The position numbers and the translations under genes are program-made. Shown here piece after piece: positions 32,441 through 45,034 of a stretch of DNA of 48,695 nt. Source of the DNA: Sphingomonas sp. GTDB taxonomy: Bacteria; Pseudomonadota; Alphaproteobacteria; Sphingomonadales; Sphingomonadaceae. The stretch lies in contig NZ_JAIERS010000022.1 of NCBI RefSeq assembly GCF_019746665.1, positions 1-48,695 on the forward strand. Reading direction: 5' to 3'. The number at the start of each line of letters is the position of its first letter. Position 1 is the first letter of the stretch. The notes under the pieces were generated by a model. The model was given only the letters and a program-made list of their open reading frames with translations. It searched no databases and was not told where the DNA came from.

Positions 32441-35400
32441 TCACGGGGCGATCGCCGCATCGGGCTGGCCCGCGAGTAGGGCGTTGATCCAGGCGAGGCA
32501 CAGGTCGCGGCTGCGATAGCGGCCCCATCTTGCCACCTCTTCGCGTTCGACGATGGGGAAGGTCGAATAGATGTAGCGGATGTCGTCGCGGCTTTGCGCG
32601 GGATCGGCGGGATCGAAGACGCCGTAGAGGATGAAATAGAGCGCATCGAGCTTGGCGCGCAGCCGCAGCCGCCGGTCCTCATCCCAGATGAAGGGCGGCA
32701 GCACGTCGCCGTTCGCATCGACATGCTCCATGTCGCGCGCGAAGGGGGCGAGGTCGTGGGCGGTGTAGCTCAGTTCCAGCACCGCCTCCCGAACGATGTC
32801 GGCGGCGGTCTTGGGGCCGAAGGTGCGGGCATAGGCGGCGGGCGGGATGATGGGGAGTTGTTCGACGATGAACCAGTTGAGATGCTGGCCCTGGATTTTC
32901 TGACGTGCGGTATAGTCGAAGATCAACGAGTTGAGATTGGCCGCAAGCAGAGCTAGGCGCTCGGGATCAGGCTTTCCGGTGCCGGGATCGACCTCGATCA
33001 ACGGCAACGTATTGCCTGCTGCACCGCTCGGCACGATCGCCGCGATCATCGAGCGGACATTCGTCGGTGCCGTCACATCCTTGAAGCCGAGCGTGTAGGC
33101 GTGCTGCCCAAGTCCTTCGGGCGGCTGCACCCAGAATTGCGGATCGGCCACCCAGGCTGGGTCAGCATGCTGTTCCGCTGTCGCGGGCAGCGGCTGGGCG
33201 GGGCGGTTGGCGTTCGCGGCGTTGACCACCACGCTTGCCGCGCGGTGATCGAATGCCTGCACCATCTTGCCTTCGTATAGCGGCACCCATTCGCCCGCCG
33301 CCGACTGAAAGCGGTTGCCCCCGATGCTCCAGGCGCCTTCGCGTTCCTCCAGCTCGGCGCGGGTGCGGAACAGGTGGCTGTCGTTGGTCATGTGGAACAT
33401 GGTGACATAGCGCACCGGCCACGCGGCGACGGGCGTTGCCCCCGACCGATCGACCAGCACCGGCAGCCGGGAATAGATCGCGGTGGTCAGCGCCATGTCG
33501 CGGCGCGAGCGGAAGATCGGTGCGGTGCCGGTGTTCGGATTGACGCTGGCAAAATCCGCCGCGCCGATCGCGAAGGCGCGGTCGGGGTCGGTGCGCTCGC
33601 CTACAGCTTGCAGGAAAAAACCACATGACGCGCTGGCGAAGGTGCGCTTCGGGCTGGCGACCATCGCGCAGAATTTAAAGCGGCTGTCGACGTCCGGGAA
33701 GAATGGCTCCAGCCCGTGCCGGGTGCGCCGGTTCTCGAAGTCGTAAAGCGCCTTCAGATGCCCGCCGACCGCCACTTCGCGGAAAAAGGCACTGGCCGAC
33801 AGGTCCGACGCGATTCCGCTCGGCGTCAGCAGCCCGACCATGCCGTTCGGTTTCACCAGCGCGTGGGCGCGTTCTACGAACAGCGAATAGAGGTTGATGT
33901 CGCCCCTGCTCAGCAACGGATAATGCCCCGATGCCCGCGCCATGCGCGCGGTGTCGGCGGCCCGGGCATCGGCTTTCTCGAAATCCTCGTACAGCGGATC
34001 GGCATCCGCCTTCAGCGCGGCGATCATCCGTCCTCGATCCGATGCGCGCTGCGCCAGCGCGATCTCCGGGCGACGGGCCGCGAACCATTCGACCTGTTGC
34101 AGCTTGATCCGGTCCCACGGCGGATTGCCGACGACAGCGTCGAACCCGCCTTGACGGCCCTTGCTCGCCCAATTGTCCCACACACCGGGAAACGCGATCT
34201 GCCAGTTGAGGAAGCGCTCCTCCTCGATCAGCGCGCGGGCGCGTTCCCAGATCGTGGTGAAGGCGGCGACTTCCTCGGGCTTCGCGCTGCCCTCCGCCGG
34301 GGCCTTGCGTCCGCGCGCGATCGGCATCGGGTCACCAAAGCGACCATCGAGCCACAGCCGCACCAGTGGCTTTTGATCGCGCGGCAGGTCCAGCCAATCG
34401 AGCGCGTGGATGAAGCTGACGAACCCGTCGAGCTCGCCGGTCATCAGCTCGACATCGTCATACATCGCCGCCGAACGATGCGCCTCGGCGATCTCGACAT
34501 CGGTCAGCGCCTCGATCGTCTTCATCGCTTCCGCCGATCGCTGAGCATTGCGCAGCGCGTCGATATAGAACAGCTCGCCGCCCGCGCCCGCCTTGTCGAT
34601 CGCGTCGCGCACCCACAGGCCGAACAGGCTGTCGCCGCTGCGCAGGTGATGATTGATGAACGACAGCGGTGCGCCGACCGTGAACGTGTGCAGCCACAGC
34701 GCGACCTTGGCGAGTTCGACCGCCATCGGGTTCTTGTCGACGCCGTAGACGCAGCGCTTCAGCACCATGCGGCGGACGATATGGCGATCGTCGAGCTGTT
34801 CGGGATCGATCGTCCAGTTCGCTTCGCGCGCATTGCGCTGGATCGTGGCGCGGATGTCCTCGATCTTGTCGGCGAGCGGCGAGGTGTAGTGCAGTTCGGC
34901 GCCGAGCACCGCGACTTCAGCCATCGCGTCGAGCACATGATCGGCGAGCGTATCGACCAGGCTGACGAGGAAATGGCCGGATCCCATCGCGGGGTCGCAG
35001 ACGCGCAAAGACAGGATGGCATTGGCCGGGTCGGCGTCGCGCAGGGCCCGCCGCTGATAATCTTCGGCGTCCCTGGGGTCGAGCTTGCCAAGCGCCGTGC
35101 GAAATGCCTCCAGCCGTTCGGTGATGAGCGGTTCGAGCGTTTCGTCGAGGATCAGGCCGACCAGCTCGTCGGGCGTGTAATAGCTGCCGCTGTTCTTGCG
35201 CGCGAACAGGTTCGGCCGGACGGTGAGCACGCCGTTCTCGTCGCGGATCAGCTCGAATTCGAGCAGCCGTTCGTAGATCGACCCGAGCTGCTGCACCGAG
35301 AGATCGCGATAGTTGATATAGCGCCGCTCGCCCGATGAGCGCTCGTAGGACAGCGCATCGAGTGCGGGGGCCATGACGCTGTCGGGCACGCGCGCGGCGC

Positions 35401-36517
35401 TGAGCAACGGCGTGCCGGCGGTCGCGAAAAGCCCGCCATTATAGGGCGGGATGCCGACCGATCCGTCGCCCTTGTCGATGATCCGCGACAGATCGGCGAC
35501 ATGGCTCCAGATCCGCGCGGCGGAGGAGGAAAACGCATCGCCACTGGTGATCCGCCGACCGACATCCAGCCGCAGCGGGCGGAGCGCATAATCGTCATAG
35601 CGCGGGTCATTGACCGGCAGCAGGTCGCGATCCTCGGCATAGAGCAGGAACAGCAGCCGATAGAGCAGCACCAGCGCGGCATCGCGCACGTCGCTCAGCG
35701 GCGCATCCGGCGCGCTGTCGGCGATCGCGGTGGCGAGGCTGGGGAAGACGATCTCGAACACCAGCTTGGACAGGCTGGCGGCGACACGTTCTTCATAGAA
35801 TGCGGCTTCGGCGCGGGCGCGATCGTGGAAGGAGCGTTGATCCGCGCCGTCGCGCAGGAACGCCTCGCGCCCGAACATGACCGCGAAGACGCGCAGCCAA
35901 TGGTCACGTGTGGCGGCATCGGCGAACAGATCGTCGTCGCCCAGCCCGAGCACGCGACCCAGATCGATTTCCAGAAATTCTTCCGAAATCGATCGCGCGC
36001 CCGCCCAATAGAGCCGCCAGCGCGTGCCGTTGATGAGGATGCCCCAGCGCAGCGCGCCGGCCGTCAGATCGTCGATCCGGCGTAGATAGCGCAGCATCTG
36101 GGTGGACGGTGCAGTGGTTTCATCGCGTCCGGATGCACGGTCGAGCGGACGCGCCCAACGCTTGCTTTCGACCACCGCGAGCCCGTGCGCATAGCGCCGC
36201 CATTGGTCGCCCAGCGCATTGGCCGCCGCTTTCGCGGCAGCGTCCGCGAACAGCAGGCCATCGGGCACGTCGTCGCGCCCCGTGACAGTCAGATTCTGCT
36301 GGCGAAGCGACTCAGACCAGCCCAGGGCAGCCAGCACCGGCCAGATGAAATCGTCCTCGGTCTGGCTTTCATTCGTGCGCTGGTTCTGCGGAAAAGCGGT
36401 GGCGATCTGGTCGAGCCGCGCGCGCAATCCGGCCACATCGACGGCGCGATACGCAGCGGTGCCCGTGATCGCGTCTACGAGATAATCGGTGGTGAACAGC
36501 GCACCGGAAATGAACAA
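32441..36517 (-). CDS. Type IIG-like restriction-modification protein (Eco57I/MmeI-like)
   Basis: The protein has 1358 residues. The N-terminus has a PD-(D/E)xK nuclease-like pattern (P85-D86 GLLF, then E117-S-K119 RW). The centre is an N6-adenine DNA methyltransferase with motif I DPAMGSGHF (about residue 505) and motif IV NPPW (about 800). A target-recognition region follows, ending at the C-terminus. One polypeptide would both cut and methylate DNA. The start (TTG 36517) is uncertain because an IS3-derived stub lies just upstream and may have replaced the native promoter and start. No separate restriction subunit or BREX genes are present. Confidence 0.8.
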   Translation of the reverse strand: MFISGALFTTDYLVDAITGTAAYRAVDVAGLRARLDQIATAFPQNQRTNESQTEDDFIWPVLAALGWSESLRQQNLTVTGRDDVPDGLLFADAAAKAAANALGDQWRRYAHGLAVVESKRWARPLDRASGRDETTAPSTQMLRYLRRIDDLTAGALRWGILINGTRWRLYWAGARSISEEFLEIDLGRVLGLGDDDLFADAATRDHWLRVFAVMFGREAFLRDGADQRSFHDRARAEAAFYEERVAASLSKLVFEIVFPSLATAIADSAPDAPLSDVRDAALVLLYRLLFLLYAEDRDLLPVNDPRYDDYALRPLRLDVGRRITSGDAFSSSAARIWSHVADLSRIIDKGDGSVGIPPYNGGLFATAGTPLLSAARVPDSVMAPALDALSYERSSGERRYINYRDLSVQQLGSIYERLLEFELIRDENGVLTVRPNLFARKNSGSYYTPDELVGLILDETLEPLITERLEAFRTALGKLDPRDAEDYQRRALRDADPANAILSLRVCDPAMGSGHFLVSLVDTLADHVLDAMAEVAVLGAELHYTSPLADKIEDIRATIQRNAREANWTIDPEQLDDRHIVRRMVLKRCVYGVDKNPMAVELAKVALWLHTFTVGAPLSFINHHLRSGDSLFGLWVRDAIDKAGAGGELFYIDALRNAQRSAEAMKTIEALTDVEIAEAHRSAAMYDDVELMTGELDGFVSFIHALDWLDLPRDQKPLVRLWLDGRFGDPMPIARGRKAPAEGSAKPEEVAAFTTIWERARALIEEERFLNWQIAFPGVWDNWASKGRQGGFDAVVGNPPWDRIKLQQVEWFAARRPEIALAQRASDRGRMIAALKADADPLYEDFEKADARAADTARMARASGHYPLLSRGDINLYSLFVERAHALVKPNGMVGLLTPSGIASDLSASAFFREVAVGGHLKALYDFENRRTRHGLEPFFPDVDSRFKFCAMVASPKRTFASASCGFFLQAVGERTDPDRAFAIGAADFASVNPNTGTAPIFRSRRDMALTTAIYSRLPVLVDRSGATPVAAWPVRYVTMFHMTNDSHLFRTRAELEEREGAWSIGGNRFQSAAGEWVPLYEGKMVQAFDHRAASVVVNAANANRPAQPLPATAEQHADPAWVADPQFWVQPPEGLGQHAYTLGFKDVTAPTNVRSMIAAIVPSGAAGNTLPLIEVDPGTGKPDPERLALLAANLNSLIFDYTARQKIQGQHLNWFIVEQLPIIPPAAYARTFGPKTAADIVREAVLELSYTAHDLAPFARDMEHVDANGDVLPPFIWDEDRRLRLRAKLDALYFILYGVFDPADPAQSRDDIRYIYSTFPIVEREEVARWGRYRSRDLCLAWINALLAGQPDAAIAP

Positions 36518-36591
36518 CCCAGAATCAGTGACGTGCGCCCCTGGAATGTGACCGATTTTGGGTAGAGTCCGCCTCGAAGGAGTCGGACGTA

Positions 36592-36672
36592 ATGAAGCGC
36601 AGCAGGTTCAGCGAAGAACAGATCATCGCGATTTTGAAGGAACAGGAAGCCGGGATGGCGACGGCGGATGTG
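36592..36672 (+). pseudogene. IS3-family transposase OrfA stub
   Basis: MKRSRFSEEQIIAILKEQEA and the next seven residues match the start of IS3-family OrfA. The homology stops at TADV (36672) and is followed by unrelated DNA, with no OrfB or right end. The DNA from about 36525 may be the left end of the element. It is a decayed insertion. Confidence 0.75.
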
Positions 36673-36819
36673 CTTCAGTCTGAAGCTTCTGAGTCGGGCA
36701 CCAGGTTACGATCCTGCCTTGGCTTCAAGTGCATGAGGAGTGCATCTCGCAGCGATAGCTTAGGGGGCAGGTGCTTGCTTTAGGAGTATCTGGCCCGGCC
36801 CGCGATCGGTGGAGCTTTT

Positions 36820-37619
36820 TCATTCCGCTGCCGGGCGTGCCTTCTTCGGAAGGCTGATCGGTAACTCCTCTTGGATCTTCCCTCCGCGTGGGATCCACAT
36901 CTTGCTGTGTGTTGCCATTGCTGAAATGCGTGGGCCGAACATCTCGGACGCCCATTCCCAGTCGCGGAACTCGTCGGGCGCTACCTTATGTGCCTGTTGT
37001 CGACCGACAAGCGTGGCGATCCAATCCGCAGCTTGGATCGTCTGGTAGAGATGGCTTTCAACTTGAAATGGCGGTTCGATCAGCGCCCGAGCCGGAGTGT
37101 CTGGGCTGAACATGGTTTTCGCGGATGTCTCGATCAATTTCAATCGATCTGAGTGCTGATCGAGTATGATCATGAATTGGCTGCGCTGAGCTTGAACGTA
37201 GCTATCAAGCTGCCGGATCGCATGGGCTAAAACGGTGGTGTATAGGCCACTCGAGTTGCTCTCTTCTGGCTGAAGGTATTTCTGGCGACCGTACCAAAAG
37301 ATCTTCCCGCCCCGCCGGTCCAACTCACGAAGCAATCTGGAGATTCCCTCCCTTACGTGAGGGTACTTTTTCATATTGCCAGTGGTGATTAAATCCTTGC
37401 CTTTCTTCTCCCATGTGGCCGGGTGCTTTTGCACCTTAGCAAGATCAGCAGCTAGCATTTGCCGCTTGAGCTGGAGAAAAAAGGTCGCGAAATTGCGCGC
37501 CTCGCTATGCGGGATCACATAGCCAGCGAGCCCGAATACCGGGCTCTGGTTGTAGCGCCTGTCCCTTCGAGCGACGTAGGGCCGCAATGGCCAAACTCAT
37601 CTAAGAAGGCCAGATGCAA
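36820..37619 (-). pseudogene. DUF3800 protein with an N-terminal frameshift
   Basis: The main frame begins at about 37587 (RPYVARRDRRYNQSPVFGLA) and encodes about 255 residues of a DUF3800 protein. The conserved beginning AFLDEFGHCGP (from TTG 37619) is in another frame just upstream. One base is missing at about 37576-37582 (GGCCCTACG where GGCCCNTACG is expected). The DEFG motif is part of the predicted RNase-H-like active site, so the break would inactivate the product. A sequencing error cannot be excluded. DUF3800 genes are common in defence and mobile islands. Confidence 0.7.
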
Positions 37620-37815
37620 TCGCGCCGACTCCAGAAACGCGGAAGCCCGCGCAAACGAGTGCACGGGCTCCGGAATTGGACACGGACATTATCCCGTGGC
37701 CGAGGTCGGATATAATTGGGGCTGATGAAGATTCAACTAAAATTTGAAAGGCACGTTTTCGGAGCGAGATTTACGAGCAAGCGAACCGGCTATCGGGGAG
37801 CGGATTAGGGAACAG

Positions 37816-37832
37816 ACCCCCGATCGGGGTAA
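37816..37832 (-). terminator. GC palindrome 3' of tRNA-Ser
   Basis: ACCCC/GGGGT arms around a CGATC centre, 25 bp beyond the tRNA 3' end. It is a plausible weak terminator with no U-tract. Confidence 0.35.
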
Positions 37833-37856
37833 ATCTCTAGTCTTTTCAGAGGCCGG

Positions 37857-37947
37857 TGGCGGAGCGGGAGGGATTCGAACCCTCGATACGCTTTTGACGT
37901 ATACTCACTTTCCAGGCGAGCGCCTTCGACCACTCGGCCACCGCTCC
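37857..37947 (-). tRNA. tRNA-Ser (anticodon GGA)
   Basis: A 91-nt cloverleaf with encoded CCA. The acceptor is GGAGCGG/CCGCTCC. The anticodon loop CTGGAAA gives GGA (complement of 37911-37913). There is a long variable arm typical of serine tRNAs and a TTCGAATCC T-loop. The restriction-modification island lies on its 3' side. Confidence 0.95.
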
Positions 37948-38059
37948 GCATGCCGGGGGCCGAGCGCTAGCCGAGGGCGCCGGTAAGCGCAAGCAACCGC
38001 GTGCCATGCGGAAAGGCAGCGCCCCCAAGCGGGAACGCTGCCTTCGTCGTCCGTCCGCC

Positions 38060-38085
38060 ATCATCCCCGCTTTCGCGGGAATGAC
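38060..38085 (-). terminator. REP-like hairpin downstream of katG
   Basis: On the minus strand a TTCCCGC-GAAA-GCGGGGA stem-loop follows the katG stop. Extended arms (GTCATTCCCGC against GCGGGGATGAT) match in most positions. It has the form of the GTCATTCCCGC repeats common in sphingomonads and probably acts as terminator. Confidence 0.6.
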
Positions 38086-38095
38086 GGATCACCCC

Positions 38096-40333
<2,238 letters not shown>

Positions 40334-40503
40334 TCATCACCGTTACGCGCGCGCTTGTCCCGTTGAAAAACCCGCTCACTGTGATCGAAAGCCGCGCATG
40401 TCCGGTTGCCACGCGTGACGATAGCAGCGTGGCCGAGGAGGCGCCTGAGGGTCGGACGGGGCAGGCGCGCTATTTGGCCGGAAAATGAAAGGGCCAAGCC
40501 AGT

Positions 40504-41658
40504 TTGGCAAAGCGCGCGCGACCGGCTAACCGCGCGGCCGTGCTTGCCCGTTTCACCGCCGATCTCGACCGGCTGCGCGCCGCCGATCGCCTGCGCCGGC
40601 TCGCGCCCCGGATCGGCGCCGATTTCGCCTCGAACGATTATCTCGGCCTCGCCGAATCGCCCGAACTGCGCGCGGCGGTGGGCGAGGCCATCGCGCGCGG
40701 GGTGCCGGTGGGCGCGGCGGGATCGCGGCTGCTGCGCGGCAACCATGCCGAGCATGAAGCGCTGGAGGCCGAAGCCGCCGCGTTCTTCGGCGCCGAAGCC
40801 GCGCTGTATCTGGGCACCGGGTTCAGCGCCAATGTCGCGATCGTCGCGACTCTGCCCGATCGCGGCGACCTGATCGTGTGGGACGCGCTGAGCCACGCCA
40901 GCACGCGCGAGGGACTGCGGCTGGCGCGCGCGGAGAGCGTGGCGGCGCGGCACAACGATGCCGGCCATGTCGCCGAGCTGATCGGCGCCTGGCGCGCGCG
41001 CGGTGGGCGGGGCACGCCGTGGATCGCGGTGGAGAGCGTCTATTCGATGGAGGGCGACCGCGCCCCGCTCAGCGCGCTCGCCGAAGTCGCGGCGCGGCAC
41101 GACGCGGTGCTGATCGTCGATGAAGCGCACGCGACCGGCGTCTTCGGCGCCGGGCGCGGGCTGAGCCAGGGCGTCGCCGCCCCGCACATCGCGCTCCACA
41201 CCTGCGGCAAGGCGCTGGGCGCATCGGGTGCGCTCGTCACGGGGCCGCGCGCGGCGATCGACCTGCTGATCAACCGCGCGCGCGGCTTCGTCTATGCGAC
41301 CGCGCCCTCGCCACTGATGGCGGCGGCGGTGCGCGCGAGCCTGAAGCTGGTCGCCGCGCCCGGGCGCGCCCAGCGGTTGGCGGCGCGGGTCGCCACGGTC
41401 GGCGAGCGGCTCGCGCGGCTCGGCCTGCCCGCGACCGATACCCCGATCCAGCCGATCATCCTGGGCAGCGACCGCGCCGCGCTCGCCGCCGCCGCCGCGC
41501 TCCAGGCGCAGGGCTTCGACGTGCGCGCGATCCGCCCGCCGACGGTGCCCGAAGGCAGCGCGCGGCTGCGCCTGTCGCTCACCCTCAACCCCAGCGACGC
41601 CGAGGTGACGGCGCTGCTCGACGCCTTGGAGGCCCAATGCGCCCGCCCACCCGCCTGA
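40504..41658 (+). CDS. bioF: 8-amino-7-oxononanoate synthase
   Basis: A PLP-dependent alpha-oxoamine synthase of about 384 residues that condenses pimeloyl thioester with alanine in biotin synthesis. It shows [34 protein letters not shown] and the PLP lysine in [12 protein letters not shown]. The start is uncertain: TTG 40504 (MAKRARP) or GTG 40540. It overlaps bioD by 22 bp, giving a bioFDA operon. bioB is not in the window. Confidence 0.93.
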   Translation: MAKRARPANRAAVLARFTADLDRLRAADRLRRLAPRIGADFASNDYLGLAESPELRAAVGEAIARGVPVGAAGSRLLRGNHAEHEALEAEAAAFFGAEAALYLGTGFSANVAIVATLPDRGDLIVWDALSHASTREGLRLARAESVAARHNDAGHVAELIGAWRARGGRGTPWIAVESVYSMEGDRAPLSALAEVAARHDAVLIVDEAHATGVFGAGRGLSQGVAAPHIALHTCGKALGASGALVTGPRAAIDLLINRARGFVYATAPSPLMAAAVRASLKLVAAPGRAQRLAARVATVGERLARLGLPATDTPIQPIILGSDRAALAAAAALQAQGFDVRAIRPPTVPEGSARLRLSLTLNPSDAEVTALLDALEAQCARPPA

Positions 41659-42257
41659 TCGTTTCCGGCACCGACACCGGCATCGGCAAGACCGTGTTCT
41701 CGGCGGCCCTTACCGCGGCCTTGGGCGCGCATTACTGGAAGCCGGTGCAATCGGGGCTCGACGGGCCGGAGAGCGACAGCGAAACCGTCGCCCGGCTCGG
41801 CGCGGTGCCGGCAGAGCGCATCCTTCCTGAAGCCTATCGCCTCACCGAACCGCTCTCCCCCCACCGCGCCGCCGAGCTGGACGGGGTGACGATCGACCCC
41901 GCGCGCCTCGCGCCGCCGGCGCATCAGGCGCTGGTGATCGAGGGCGCGGGCGGGCTGATGGTGCCGATCACCCGGCATCTGCTCGCGATCGACCTGTTCG
42001 CGCGGTGGAACCTGCCGGTGATCCTGTGCGCGCGCACCGCGCTCGGCACGATCAACCACACATTGCTGTCGGTGGAAGCCCTGCGCGCGCGGGGTATCGC
42101 GCTCCACGGCATCGCTTTCATCGGCGAGGACATGCCCGACACCATCGCCACCATCGCTGAGTTCAGCGGCGCGCGGGTGCTCGGCCGGTTGCCGCATCTC
42201 GATCCGCTGACGCCGGACGCCCTCGCCACCGCCTTCGTCGCCGGGATCAGCCTTTGA
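41637..42257 (+). CDS. bioD: Dethiobiotin synthetase
   Basis: A 206-residue ATP-dependent enzyme that forms the ureido ring of dethiobiotin. The P-loop is GTDTGIGKT, the substrate loop is KPVQSG, and [11 protein letters not shown] is the second conserved segment. The start ATG 41637 lies inside the end of bioF, and the stop overlaps bioA by four bases (TTGA), indicating coupled translation. Confidence 0.94.
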   Translation: MRPPTRLIVSGTDTGIGKTVFSAALTAALGAHYWKPVQSGLDGPESDSETVARLGAVPAERILPEAYRLTEPLSPHRAAELDGVTIDPARLAPPAHQALVIEGAGGLMVPITRHLLAIDLFARWNLPVILCARTALGTINHTLLSVEALRARGIALHGIAFIGEDMPDTIATIAEFSGARVLGRLPHLDPLTPDALATAFVAGISL

Positions 42258-43495
42258 GCGCGGTCTGGCACCCGTTCTTCCAGCACGCGCTCGAGCCCGC
42301 GCCGCTGAAGATCGCGCGGACCGAAGGCGCCTGGCTCGAAACGAGCGACGGCGCGCGGCTGCTCGACGCGATCAGCAGCTGGTGGGTGGTGACGCACGGC
42401 CATCGCCACCCCGCGATCATGGCGGCGATCCGCGCGGCGACCGAGGCGCTCGATCAGGTGATCTTCGCCGGCTTCACCCACGAGCCGGCCGAGGCGCTGG
42501 CGGCCGAACTCGCGGCGCTCGCCGGGCTGCCGCATGTGTTCTTCAGCGATTCGGGGAGCACCGCGGTCGAGGTGGCGCTGAAGCTCGCGCTTGGCACCGC
42601 GCGCAACCGGGGCGAGCGGCGCGAGCGGCTGGTGGTGATGGCGCACAGCTATCATGGCGACACGGTGGGGGCGATGTCGGTCGGCGCGCGCGGGGTGTTC
42701 AACGCGCCCTATGCGCCGCTGCTGTTCGACGTGGCGACGATCCCCTTCCCCGCCGCCGCGCAGGAACAGGCGTGCCTCGACGCGCTGGAGGCCGCGACCC
42801 GCGACGCCGGGGCCGCCGCCTTCATCGTCGAGCCGCTCGTCTTGGGCGCGGGCGGGATGCTGATGTACGGCGCGGACCTGCTCGCCGAGCTGCACCGCCT
42901 CTGCCGGGCGAGCGGCACTTTGTTCATCGCCGACGAGGTGATGACAGGCTGGGGCCGCACCGGCACGCTGTTCGCCTGCGCGCAGGCCGGGGTGGTGCCC
43001 GATCTGCTGTGCCTCTCGAAAGGGCTCACCAACGGCTCGCTCCCGCTCGCGGCGACGCTCGCCAGCGCCGAGATTTTCGAGGCGCATTACAGCCAGGATC
43101 GGGCGCGCACCTTCTGGCATTCGAGCAGCTATAGCGGCAACCCGATCGCCTGCGCGGCGGGGCTCGCCAATGTCCGGGTGTGGCGCGACGAGCCGGTCGC
43201 CGCACGCGTGGCGGCGCTGGGCGCGATGCAGGCGCGCCAGCTCGCGCGGCTGGCGGGCGACGCGCGTTTCGCCGATCTCCGCCGCACCGGCACGATCGCG
43301 GCGATGACGATACCCGGCCCTGAACAGGGCTATCTCGCCGAAATCGGCTGCGATCTGCGCGCGGCGGCGCTTTCGCGCGGCGTGCTGCTGCGGCCGATGG
43401 GGGACTGCCTCTATGTGCTGCCGCCCTATTGCATCACCGAAGACGAGCTGGCGCGGGTGTACGACATGATCCTGGAGATCGTGCCGGGGCGGTGA
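42254..43495 (+). CDS. bioA: Adenosylmethionine-8-amino-7-oxononanoate aminotransferase
   Basis: A 413-residue class III PLP aminotransferase that converts KAPA to DAPA using SAM. It shows [55 protein letters not shown] and the PLP lysine in [10 protein letters not shown]. The TTG start overlaps the bioD stop. It is the last gene of the bioFDA operon and is followed by an inverted repeat. Confidence 0.95.
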   Translation: MSAVWHPFFQHALEPAPLKIARTEGAWLETSDGARLLDAISSWWVVTHGHRHPAIMAAIRAATEALDQVIFAGFTHEPAEALAAELAALAGLPHVFFSDSGSTAVEVALKLALGTARNRGERRERLVVMAHSYHGDTVGAMSVGARGVFNAPYAPLLFDVATIPFPAAAQEQACLDALEAATRDAGAAAFIVEPLVLGAGGMLMYGADLLAELHRLCRASGTLFIADEVMTGWGRTGTLFACAQAGVVPDLLCLSKGLTNGSLPLAATLASAEIFEAHYSQDRARTFWHSSSYSGNPIACAAGLANVRVWRDEPVAARVAALGAMQARQLARLAGDARFADLRRTGTIAAMTIPGPEQGYLAEIGCDLRAAALSRGVLLRPMGDCLYVLPPYCITEDELARVYDMILEIVPGR

Positions 43496-43520
43496 GCGCG
43501 ATGACGACCATCGAAGCATC

Positions 43521-43600
43521 GTCACCCCGGGCTTGACCCGGGGTCGCGCTGTTCTTCGCGCGGCCAAGGCAGCGAGACTCCGGATCAAGTCCGGGGTGAC
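43521..43600. repeat. REP-like inverted repeat after bioA
   Basis: Two 25-nt arms (43521-43545 and 43576-43600) of the GTCACCCCGG...CCGGGGTGAC type face each other across 30 bp. Each arm is itself a small hairpin (CCCCGG-GCTTGAC-CCGGGG-like). This is the common sphingomonad intergenic palindrome, and it may end bioA transcription. Confidence 0.7.
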
Positions 43601-43725
43601 ACATGGAGTGGTTCGTCGACCCATAGCGGTTGCGGCAGCGCCGATCGAGCGAGCGCCCGCTTCGATCCCTCCTCGTAAACGGCGGGGATTTGGTTTCCCC
43701 GCTGGCCCGCGCTACGCTTCCCCCC

Positions 43726-44520
43726 ATGCAAGCCTATCACGACCTGATGCAGCGCATCCTCGACGATGGCGTCGAAACCGCCGATCGCACCGGCGTCGGC
43801 ACGCTGTCCGTCTTCGGCCACCAGATGCGCTTTCGCTTGAGCGACGGCCTCCCGCTCGTCACCACCAAGAAGCTGCATCTGCGCTCGATCATCATCGAGC
43901 TGCTGTGGTTCCTGCGCGGCGACACCAATGTCCGCTGGCTGCAGGAGCGCAAGGTCAGCATCTGGGACGAATGGGCCGACGAGGCCGGCGATCTCGGCCC
44001 GGTCTATGGCAAGCAGTGGCGCCGCTGGGAGGCGCCCGAGGGACCGATCGACCAGATCGCCGAGCTGCTCCGCCAGATCCGCGAAAACCCCTCGTCGCGG
44101 CGCCAGATCGTCTCCGCCTGGAACCCGGCCGAGCTGCCGCGCATGGCGCTCGCCCCGTGCCACTGCCTGTTCCAGACGCATGTCGCGAACGGGCGGCTCT
44201 CGCTGCAACTCTATCAGCGCTCGGCGGACGTGTTCCTGGGGGTGCCGTTCAACATCGCGAGCTATGCGCTGCTCACCCACATCCTCGCGCAGCAGGCGGG
44301 GCTGGAGGTGGGCGACTTCATCTGGACCGGCGGCGATTGCCACCTTTACCTGAACCATCTGGAGCAGGCGCGGCTGCAACTGTCGCGCGACCCCAACAAG
44401 CCGCTCCCCCGGCTGGAGATCAAGCGCAAGCCCGACGCGATCGACGGCTATGAGTATGCGGATTTCGCCGTCCACGATTATGTCGCCGATCCGCATATCG
44501 CGGCACCCGTGGCGATATGA
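43726..44520 (+). CDS. thyA: Thymidylate synthase
   Basis: The 264-residue length equals that of the Escherichia coli enzyme. It methylates dUMP to dTMP using methylenetetrahydrofolate. Catalytic Cys is in [11 protein letters not shown]. Other conserved stretches are [24 protein letters not shown] and [20 protein letters not shown] 43726 fits the standard N-terminus [12 protein letters not shown]. The stop overlaps the folA start (ATGA). Confidence 0.97.
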   Translation: MQAYHDLMQRILDDGVETADRTGVGTLSVFGHQMRFRLSDGLPLVTTKKLHLRSIIIELLWFLRGDTNVRWLQERKVSIWDEWADEAGDLGPVYGKQWRRWEAPEGPIDQIAELLRQIRENPSSRRQIVSAWNPAELPRMALAPCHCLFQTHVANGRLSLQLYQRSADVFLGVPFNIASYALLTHILAQQAGLEVGDFIWTGGDCHLYLNHLEQARLQLSRDPNKPLPRLEIKRKPDAIDGYEYADFAVHDYVADPHIAAPVAI

Positions 44521-44984
44521 TCAGCTTCCACCTGGCGCGTGCCGCCAATGGCGTGATCGGGGCGGACGGCAAGCTTCCCTGGCGCCTGCCCGCCGATCTG
44601 AAGCGCTTCAAGGCGCAGACGCTGGGCCGGGCGATGATCATGGGCCGCAAGACGTTCGAGAGCTTTCCGGCGCCGCTGCCCGGGCGGCGACACATCGTCC
44701 TCACCCGCGATCCCGCCTGGCGCGCGGCAGGGGCCGAGGTGGCGCATGATGTCGCGGGCGCGCTGGCGCTGGCGGGGGACGACGCGGCGGTGATCGGCGG
44801 GGCGGAGATTTTCGCGCTGTTCCTGGGGCTCGCCGAGCGGATCGAGCTGACCGAGGTTCACGCCACGCCAACGGGCGACGCGATCGTGCCGCCCTTCACC
44901 GGCTGGCGCGAGATCGCGCGCGAGGATTTCGCGGCGGAAGGCGACCGGCCCGGCCATAGCTTCGTCACGCTGGTGCGCGGCTGA
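44517..44984 (+). CDS. folA: Dihydrofolate reductase
   Basis: A 155-residue NADPH-dependent enzyme that regenerates tetrahydrofolate consumed by ThyA. It shows [19 protein letters not shown] with the active-site Asp, MGRKTFESF and [10 protein letters not shown]. It is translationally coupled to thyA. Confidence 0.96.
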   Translation: MISFHLARAANGVIGADGKLPWRLPADLKRFKAQTLGRAMIMGRKTFESFPAPLPGRRHIVLTRDPAWRAAGAEVAHDVAGALALAGDDAAVIGGAEIFALFLGLAERIELTEVHATPTGDAIVPPFTGWREIAREDFAAEGDRPGHSFVTLVRG

Positions 44985-45034
44985 GGGCGCGCGCATCTGG
45001 CGCGCCCGGCACTTGCCCCCTATACCCCCGCGCC

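Noticed and set aside
33716..35338. 540-codon plus-strand open frame
   Set aside because: It is antisense to the methyltransferase core of the type IIG-like protein.
32441..36517. BREX PglX or DISARM methylase
   Set aside because: The N-terminal PD...ExK pattern fits a self-contained type IIG enzyme, and no BREX or DISARM partner genes are present.
41924..43624. 566-codon minus-strand open frame
   Set aside because: It is antisense to bioD and bioA.
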